A DNA stretch of 20,302 nucleotides from RFPI01 sp964470195 (GTDB lineage Bacteria; Pseudomonadota; Gammaproteobacteria; Burkholderiales; Methylophilaceae): NCBI GenBank assembly GCA_964470195.1, contig CAYYBG010000034.1:1-20302 (forward strand). The letters are read 5' to 3'. The first letter of the stretch is position 1. Each line of letters starts with the position of its first letter. Positions 16,151-20,302 of the stretch are shown in pieces. A model generated the notes under the pieces. It was given only the letters and a program-made list of their open reading frames with translations. It did no database searches and had not been told where the DNA came from. The position numbers and the translations under genes were made by a program.

Positions 16151-16868
16151 GCATTGGATTTTGCCTGAATGGCCTGCAGCAAAATCAGTTCGTGCCATCC
16201 AAACAACCCGTCATGGCGGATACAGCGTGGGTAAATATGCCAGTATGAACTTGGCAACACATGTACACGATCGTATTGATTCTGTTCAACAGAATCGTCG
16301 CCTTTTAAGAGCTTATCTACCCAGTGAACCAATTTGGTTAGAACAAGTGCACGGTGTAACAGTAATCAATGCAGCAAAACCTCAATCAAATCTTATTGCT
16401 GATGCAGCATTTAGCCATCAAAAAAATGTTGTTTGCGTGACAATGACCGCTGACTGTTTGCCTGTTCTATTTTGCAATCAATCTGGAAGTTTAGTTGCAG
16501 CTGCCCATGCGGGTTGGCGTGGTTTGTCCAACGGAATTCTTGAGGCAACAGTTTCTGCCATGCAGGTACCAGTGAATACTATTATGGCTTGGTTGGGGCC
16601 TGCTATCGGGCCTAAAGCGTTTGAGGTTGGAGATGATGTAAGACAAGCCTTTGTTAAACAACAAGTTTCCGCTGAGAAGGCATTTGTTGCGATGGGAGGT
16701 AAGTGGCTGGCAGATATTTATCATCTAGCCAGATTAAGATTAGTTGAAATGGGTGTTACACAAATCTATGGAGGAGAGTACTGCACAATGAGTGATTCTG
16801 AGCGTTTTTTCTCTTACAGACGCGAGCCTGTCTCTGGACGAATGGCAAGCTTGATTTGGTTGGAATGA
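16143..16868 (+). CDS. pgeF: Peptidoglycan editing factor PgeF (YfiH/laccase-domain protein)
   Basis: Members of this family (DUF152/Cu-oxidase_4) act as cytoplasmic amidases that remove wrongly incorporated residues such as L-Ser from UDP-MurNAc precursors; purine nucleoside activities are also reported. The zinc-site residues are H70 (EQVHG), C105 (TADCLP) and H122 (AAHAGWRGL). Three in-frame ATGs are available at 16134, 16137 and 16143. The last is chosen because homologues begin close to the WxxPxWP segment (HWILPEWP), giving 241 residues and an 8-base overlap with rluD; the earlier starts would add two or three residues. Translation is probably coupled to rluD, and the rluD-pgeF pairing is widely conserved. 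Confidence 0.93.
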   Translation: MNEHWILPEWPAAKSVRAIQTTRHGGYSVGKYASMNLATHVHDRIDSVQQNRRLLRAYLPSEPIWLEQVHGVTVINAAKPQSNLIADAAFSHQKNVVCVTMTADCLPVLFCNQSGSLVAAAHAGWRGLSNGILEATVSAMQVPVNTIMAWLGPAIGPKAFEVGDDVRQAFVKQQVSAEKAFVAMGGKWLADIYHLARLRLVEMGVTQIYGGEYCTMSDSERFFSYRREPVSGRMASLIWLE

Positions 16869-16890
16869 TGTTGCAAACACTGTGAGCGTT

Positions 16891-16896
16891 TATAAT
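16891..16896 (+). promoter_or_regulatory. Candidate -10 element for the ZIP transporter gene
   Basis: A perfect TATAAT lies 27 bases upstream of the ZIP transporter ATG, in the 55-base gap after pgeF. The best -35 options, TGTTGC (16869-16874, 16-base spacing) and TTGCAA (16871-16876, 14-base spacing), are poor. It may be a weak or activator-dependent promoter. Confidence 0.35.
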
Positions 16897-16923
16897 ATCA
16901 ATTCTTAGTATTTTGGTATCTTC

Positions 16924-17763
16924 ATGTCATCCTCTCCGCTGATCAATATTTTATTAGTGAGTCTTCTTGGTGGGGCACTGAGTGTGCTCTGTGCCGCTTT
17001 TTTTGCATTGCGAACACAGACACACTGGATTCCAGTGCTGGTTAGTTACGCCATAGGTGCAATGCTTGGTGCCGTATTCTTAGAAATTTTGCCACATGCT
17101 TTTGAGTTGGCTAGCTCAGCAGAAAATATGGCAGCAACAGTGCTATTTGGTATTTTGTTATTTTTTATACTTGAGAAGTTAGTCTTGTGGCGCCACTGTC
17201 ATGGTGACCATTGTGAAGCCCATGCGCCACATTCGGAAACAGAATGTCAACACTCAACCGAGAATAAAAAATTTCGTGTTGCAAGTCACAGCCATGAAGC
17301 GCATCAGCATGACCAAGGTCGAAGTGGAATGATGATCATGCTTGGCGATACATTTCATAATTTTGTTGATGGTATTTTAATTGCTGCGGCATTTATGCTA
17401 GATGAGCGTCTTGGTTTTGTAACAGCTTTTGCCATTATTGCCCATGAAATTCCTCAAGAGGTTGGCGATTTTCTGATTTTGTTACATTCAGGCTACACTC
17501 GTCGACAGGCTTTACTGTTCAATTTATTTTCCAGTCTTGCCACAGTGTTGGGGGGTGTGATGGCTTTTTACGCATTGCAAACGGTCTCTAACTTTGTGCC
17601 AACTATACTAGGACTGGCAGCGGCAAGCATGCTGTATGTGGCGGTTGCAGACTTAATCCCAGGACTACATAAAAGAACAGAACTTAAGGCCACAGTCTCC
17701 CAAGTAAGCCTAATCGGACTTGGTATCGGCTCGGTTTGGCTTACTAAGCTTTTGTTTGAGTAA
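16924..17763 (+). CDS. ZIP-family divalent metal transporter (LIV-1-like)
   Basis: A cytoplasmic-membrane transporter expected to import zinc or another divalent cation. The 279 residues contain about eight transmembrane helices. The metal-pathway motifs are HNFVDG (H145, N146, D149) and HEIPQEVGD (H174, E175, E179), the LIV-1-type arrangement. Between helices 3 and 4 (about 90-135) lies a loop rich in His and Cys, including CHGDHCEAHAPHSETECQHS and HSHEAHQHD, which could bind metal and gate or sense transport. There is no strong ribosome-binding site. The last 54 bases overlap tail-to-tail with the small membrane-protein gene on the opposite strand. Metal specificity cannot be read from the sequence. 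Confidence 0.92.
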   Translation: MSSSPLINILLVSLLGGALSVLCAAFFALRTQTHWIPVLVSYAIGAMLGAVFLEILPHAFELASSAENMAATVLFGILLFFILEKLVLWRHCHGDHCEAHAPHSETECQHSTENKKFRVASHSHEAHQHDQGRSGMMIMLGDTFHNFVDGILIAAAFMLDERLGFVTAFAIIAHEIPQEVGDFLILLHSGYTRRQALLFNLFSSLATVLGGVMAFYALQTVSNFVPTILGLAAASMLYVAVADLIPGLHKRTELKATVSQVSLIGLGIGSVWLTKLLFE

Positions 17764-17913
17764 GCGGCGCCGCTTAGTCCCCAATATCCACATCAATAGA
17801 CTGCATGGGATCAAACCATAAAATACAAAAGTCATAACACCTGCAACAATATTTTGCTCTGTAAGTGCCATAACAAACGTGACGTACAACCAACCAATTG
17901 CGATGATATACAT
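17710..17913 (-). CDS. Small two-helix membrane protein, conserved hypothetical
   Basis: 67 residues starting MYIIAIGWLYVTFVMALTE. Two hydrophobic helices (about 1-18 and 25-46) are separated by a short polar turn, followed by a basic tail from TKRRRLLKQK. I recall similar short proteins in betaproteobacteria but know of no function. ATG 17913 is preferred; an in-frame TTG at 17925 would add four residues (reading LYIL if not initiating). No clear ribosome-binding site is seen on either choice. It overlaps the ZIP transporter gene tail-to-tail by 54 bases and is divergent from rimO, with only 17 bases between start codons, so its promoter must lie inside rimO. Confidence comes from coherent membrane-protein composition and recalled similarity. 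Confidence 0.7.
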   Translation of the reverse strand: MYIIAIGWLYVTFVMALTEQNIVAGVMTFVFYGLIPCSLLMWILGTKRRRLLKQKLSKPNRADTKSD

Positions 17914-17930
17914 AAGGATATACAACTAAT

Positions 17931-19274
17931 ATGAGTAATGCTCAGACACCAAAAGTTGGATTTGTTTCTCTTGGATGCCCCAAAGCAGGTTCAGATGCTG
18001 AACGTATTCTCACTCAATTACGTGCTGAAGGCTATCAAATTTCTAATAACTATCAAGATTCCGATTTGGTTGTAGTGAATACTTGCGGCTTTATTGATAG
18101 CGCAGTCACAGAATCACTAGAAGCGATTGGAGAAGCTTTAGAAATGAATGGCAAAGTAATTGTGACTGGCTGTTTGGGCGCTAAACAAGATGTTGTTAGA
18201 AATGCCCACCCAAGTGTTTTAGCAGTGACGGGTCCACATGCACTTGAGGATGTGATGAAGGCGGTTCATGATCATTTACCAAAACCGCACGATCCATTTA
18301 GCGATCTTGTTCCGCCACAAGGTATTCGACTCACCCCACAACATTATGCATATCTCAAAATTTCAGAAGGTTGTAATCATCGATGTAGCTTTTGCATTAT
18401 TCCTAGCATGCGAGGTGATTTAGTAAGTCGTCCGATAGGTGAGGTAATGAACGAAGCTGAAAATTTGGTGAATGCAGGGGTTTCTGAAATACTTGTGATT
18501 TCCCAGGATACTTCAGCTTACGGGGTTGACGTAAAATATCGCCCAGGCTTTTGGAATGGCAGACCAATCAAAACCAGAATGACTGAGTTGGCTAAATCAT
18601 TAGGAGAGCTCGGGGTTTGGATAAGATTGCATTATGTTTATCCATATCCTCATGTTGATGAGGTAATCCCGCTAATGGCAGATGGCGTCATTTTGCCTTA
18701 TCTTGATGTGCCATTCCAGCACGCAAGCCCAGCTATTCTAAAAGCCATGAAGCGACCAGCAAGTTCGGAAAACAATCTATCACGCATTCAAGCTTGGCGA
18801 GAAATATGTCCCGATATCACTTTGCGAAGTACTTTTATTGTTGGATTCCCAGGTGAGACAGAAGATGATTTCCAACAATTACTAGACTTTCTTGAACAAG
18901 CACAATTGGATAGGGTGGGTTGCTTTAGCTATTCAGCGGTTGATGGAGCAAGCGCGAATATGCTTCCTAATCAAGTTCCTGAACAGTTAAAACAAGAAAG
19001 ATTAGCTCGTTTTATGGAAGTACAAGAGCGTATAAGCGCGGAAAAAGTAAAAAGCAAAATTGGTACTTATCAAACAGTACTTATTGATGAGCTGTCGATA
19101 ACGGACGATGGTGAGACAATTGCTGTTGCTCGTAGTGCTGCATCGGCTCCTGAGATTGACGGGGTAGTTTTTCTTCAGGATGCAGAAGGTTTGCAAGCTG
19201 GCGATTTTGTAGAGGTTGAAATCGTTGATAGTGAGGGACATGATTTGTGGGCAGCGCCCCCCAGCAATCATTGA
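17931..19274 (+). CDS. rimO: Ribosomal protein uS12 (S12) methylthiotransferase RimO
   Basis: A radical-SAM methylthiotransferase that adds a methylthio group to the conserved aspartate (D88/89) of ribosomal protein S12. The 447 residues carry two [4Fe-4S] sites: the N-terminal UPF0004 domain cluster (C16, C52, C81) and the radical-SAM CX3CX2C (C148, C152, C155 in CNHRCSFC). A C-terminal TRAM domain covers about 378-440. FIVGFPGETEDDF and SYSAVDGA are typical of RimO. AGGA (17914-17917) is 13 bases from ATG 17931, rather far for a Shine-Dalgarno sequence. Upstream it is nearly back-to-back with a small membrane-protein gene; downstream it converges with a hypothetical gene 9 bases away. Confidence 0.96.
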   Translation: MSNAQTPKVGFVSLGCPKAGSDAERILTQLRAEGYQISNNYQDSDLVVVNTCGFIDSAVTESLEAIGEALEMNGKVIVTGCLGAKQDVVRNAHPSVLAVTGPHALEDVMKAVHDHLPKPHDPFSDLVPPQGIRLTPQHYAYLKISEGCNHRCSFCIIPSMRGDLVSRPIGEVMNEAENLVNAGVSEILVISQDTSAYGVDVKYRPGFWNGRPIKTRMTELAKSLGELGVWIRLHYVYPYPHVDEVIPLMADGVILPYLDVPFQHASPAILKAMKRPASSENNLSRIQAWREICPDITLRSTFIVGFPGETEDDFQQLLDFLEQAQLDRVGCFSYSAVDGASANMLPNQVPEQLKQERLARFMEVQERISAEKVKSKIGTYQTVLIDELSITDDGETIAVARSAASAPEIDGVVFLQDAEGLQAGDFVEVEIVDSEGHDLWAAPPSNH

Positions 19275-19283
19275 TTTCAAGAT

Positions 19284-19607
19284 TTAATCAAATAGTGTTG
19301 GCGTTATTGCCTTGGGGCGCTCACTATCTGCCCTTTGTTCGATAAAGTCCAGTGTAAGAGGACAGCGAATCGGTTTTTTAACAGCTTTAGAACGCTTGGG
19401 GCTCTTGGATTGAAGGTCAATGAATGGCTTTTGACTAATTCTGATGTATCCAGCCTGTGATAGTTTTTGCCATGTAGTTTCAAATAAGCTAAGTGGATTG
19501 TCGATATTTTGTAGGGTGATGACATCTTTTTGTACTTTAATGACGTTGTACATACTAAATTTTCCGGCACTTTGTTTGCCGTAGATTTCACCTACCAGAA
19601 CTTGCAC
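19284..19607 (-). CDS. Hypothetical protein, 107 residues
   Basis: Not recognised. The start is GTG at 19607, supported by GGAG (19615-19618) 7 bases upstream. The N-terminal half (MQVLVGEIYGKQSAGKFSMY followed by NVIKVQKDVITLQNIDNPLS) reads like a small beta-rich domain, with short alternating hydrophobic strands. After about residue 65 it becomes basic and low in complexity (KSPKRSKAVKKP), then ends with an amphipathic stretch and ITPTLFD. There is no signal peptide or membrane helix, so it is probably cytoplasmic. A competing reading in another frame (19304-19591) lacks a ribosome-binding site and has poorer composition. The gene converges with rimO and diverges from the exported peroxidase gene across 157 bases. 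Confidence 0.6.
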   Translation of the reverse strand: MQVLVGEIYGKQSAGKFSMYNVIKVQKDVITLQNIDNPLSLFETTWQKLSQAGYIRISQKPFIDLQSKSPKRSKAVKKPIRCPLTLDFIEQRADSERPKAITPTLFD

Positions 19608-19764
19608 AGGGTATCTCCATGAATGGACCTATGCATAATAGCCTTATTTGATTTATTACTGCAAGCCTATCCAGCCACTACACCAATGAACCAATCAATC
19701 TTTTGCATAGTCATAAGAAATATTTTTATTGTTCAGCTTTTACCTTAATACCATTGGAATATTC

Positions 19765-20292
19765 ATGAAAACTCTATTTGCTTTGATGTTGATGGTAAGC
19801 TTTTCGGCTTTTGCTCAGTGCGCTGGTGTATATCAACACCAGTTTAAAACCTTACAAGGCGATACCATCGATCTATGCGATTACCAAGATAAGCCAATTT
19901 TGATCGTCAATACTGCCAGCAAATGTGGATTCACCCCTCAATTTGAGGCTTTGGAGAATTTGTATCGTAAACATCAATCCCATCTTCTTGTGTTGGGTTT
20001 TCCGTCCAACGATTTTAATCAGGAACTAAAGTCTGATAAAGAAATAGGTGATTTTTGTAAAAAAACTTATCAAGTCAACTTCCCAATGGTAACTAAAACT
20101 TCTGTGGTTGGACCAGCGGCTAATCCTCTATACAAAAAACTAACACAGGAAACACACCAAGCGCCGATGTGGAATTTTTATAAATATCTAATCTTGCCTG
20201 GTGCAAAAAAAATCTATGCATTCAGCAGCGATGTAGCGCCTGATAGCCCAGAGCTTACAGATAAATTAAAACCTTATCTAAAATCTAAGTAA
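19765..20292 (+). CDS. Exported glutathione peroxidase-family protein (probable thiol peroxidase)
   Basis: Reduces hydrogen peroxide or organic hydroperoxides; its location is predicted as periplasmic. The 175 residues start with a Sec signal (MKTLFALMLMVSFSAFA, likely cut before QCAG). The peroxidatic cysteine is C54 in NTASKCGFTPQFEALENLY. The Gln of the tetrad is retained in NDFNQE with a one-residue shorter loop, and Trp-Asn are in WNFYKYL. C98 in EIGDFC occupies the resolving-cysteine position of two-cysteine, thioredoxin-dependent members, so thioredoxin-like reductants are more likely than glutathione. Additional cysteines C19 and C37 are present. ATG 19765 is chosen over upstream in-frame starts because it gives a clean signal peptide and has TGGAA about 6 bases before it. 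The gene is complete, ending 10 bases before the window edge. Confidence 0.92.
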   Translation: MKTLFALMLMVSFSAFAQCAGVYQHQFKTLQGDTIDLCDYQDKPILIVNTASKCGFTPQFEALENLYRKHQSHLLVLGFPSNDFNQELKSDKEIGDFCKKTYQVNFPMVTKTSVVGPAANPLYKKLTQETHQAPMWNFYKYLILPGAKKIYAFSSDVAPDSPELTDKLKPYLKSK

Positions 20293-20302
20293 TTACCAAA
20301 TT

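Noticed and set aside
19284..19304. C-terminal TLFD of the hypothetical protein as a sliding-clamp binding motif
   Set aside because: It resembles only the last residues of the QL(S/D)LF motif; the key Gln is missing.
19304..19591. Alternative 95-codon minus-strand frame overlapping the 107-residue gene
   Set aside because: It has no ribosome-binding site, while the other frame has GGAG at good spacing before its GTG and a more protein-like composition.
19630..19709. TATGCATA palindrome and a second TGCATA upstream of the exported peroxidase gene as a regulator site
   Set aside because: The shared core is only six bases and about 70 bases apart; this is too weak to call.
1..20302. CRISPR arrays, insertion sequences, prophage or toxin-antitoxin modules
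   Set aside because: No regularly spaced repeats, transposase motifs, terminal inverted repeats or paired small toxin/antitoxin genes were seen.

Overview
The window looks like chromosomal DNA from an AT-leaning (by eye about 43-45% GC) Gram-negative proteobacterium, most likely a betaproteobacterium. The outer-membrane assembly lipoproteins BamB and BamD, the periplasm-facing YfgM, and the runs rnr-rlmB, ndk-rlmN-rodZ-ispG-hisS-yfgM-bamB-der and bamD/rluD-pgeF are proteobacterial signatures. A short membrane protein beginning MYIIAIGWLY beside rimO also recalls betaproteobacteria. This placement is inferred from gene order and protein features, not from a database search.

Layout. (1) 1-498, minus: the first 166 residues of a large protein that runs off the left edge. 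It has the N-terminal 'prefix' pattern of Bap/LapA-type secreted adhesins. (2) 615-699, minus: tRNA-Leu(CAG) with encoded CCA. (3) 798-3943, plus: rnr and rlmB. (4) 4130-4534: ndk, with its own leader. (5) 4594-14159, plus: a long tightly packed run rlmN, rodZ, ispG, hisS, two peptide-type ABC ATPases, yfgM, bamB, der, with mostly short or overlapping junctions. (6) 14187-14987, minus: bamD, convergent with der and divergent from rluD. (7) 15104-16868, plus: rluD and pgeF, overlapping. (8) 16924-17763, plus: a ZIP metal transporter, whose 3' end overlaps a small antisense-strand membrane protein gene (17710-17913, minus). (9) 17931-19274, plus: rimO. (10) 19284-19607, minus: an unrecognised 107-residue protein. 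(11) 19765-20292, plus: an exported glutathione-peroxidase-family enzyme.

How the genes fit together. Most of the window is core housekeeping around translation and the envelope. RNA decay and rRNA modification are represented by RNase R, RlmB, RlmN and RluD; ribosome assembly and modification by Der and RimO; and tRNA charging by HisS. Isoprenoid synthesis is represented by IspG, nucleotide balance by Ndk, cell shape by RodZ, and outer-membrane protein assembly by BamB, BamD and YfgM. PgeF edits muropeptide precursors. The accessory parts are the adhesin at the left edge, the ABC ATPase pair set between hisS and yfgM without any permease, the His/Cys-rich ZIP transporter, the unknown 107-residue protein and the exported peroxidase.

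I see no insertion sequence, prophage, CRISPR array or convincing new multi-gene system. The items most worth a second look are a 9-G tract and an in-frame A-AAA-AAA slippery site inside rnr, the ABC ATPase pair that looks like a split YejF with 9-bp repeats at the split, and the edge adhesin downstream of a tRNA 3' end. No stretch longer than about 190 bases lacks a gene.
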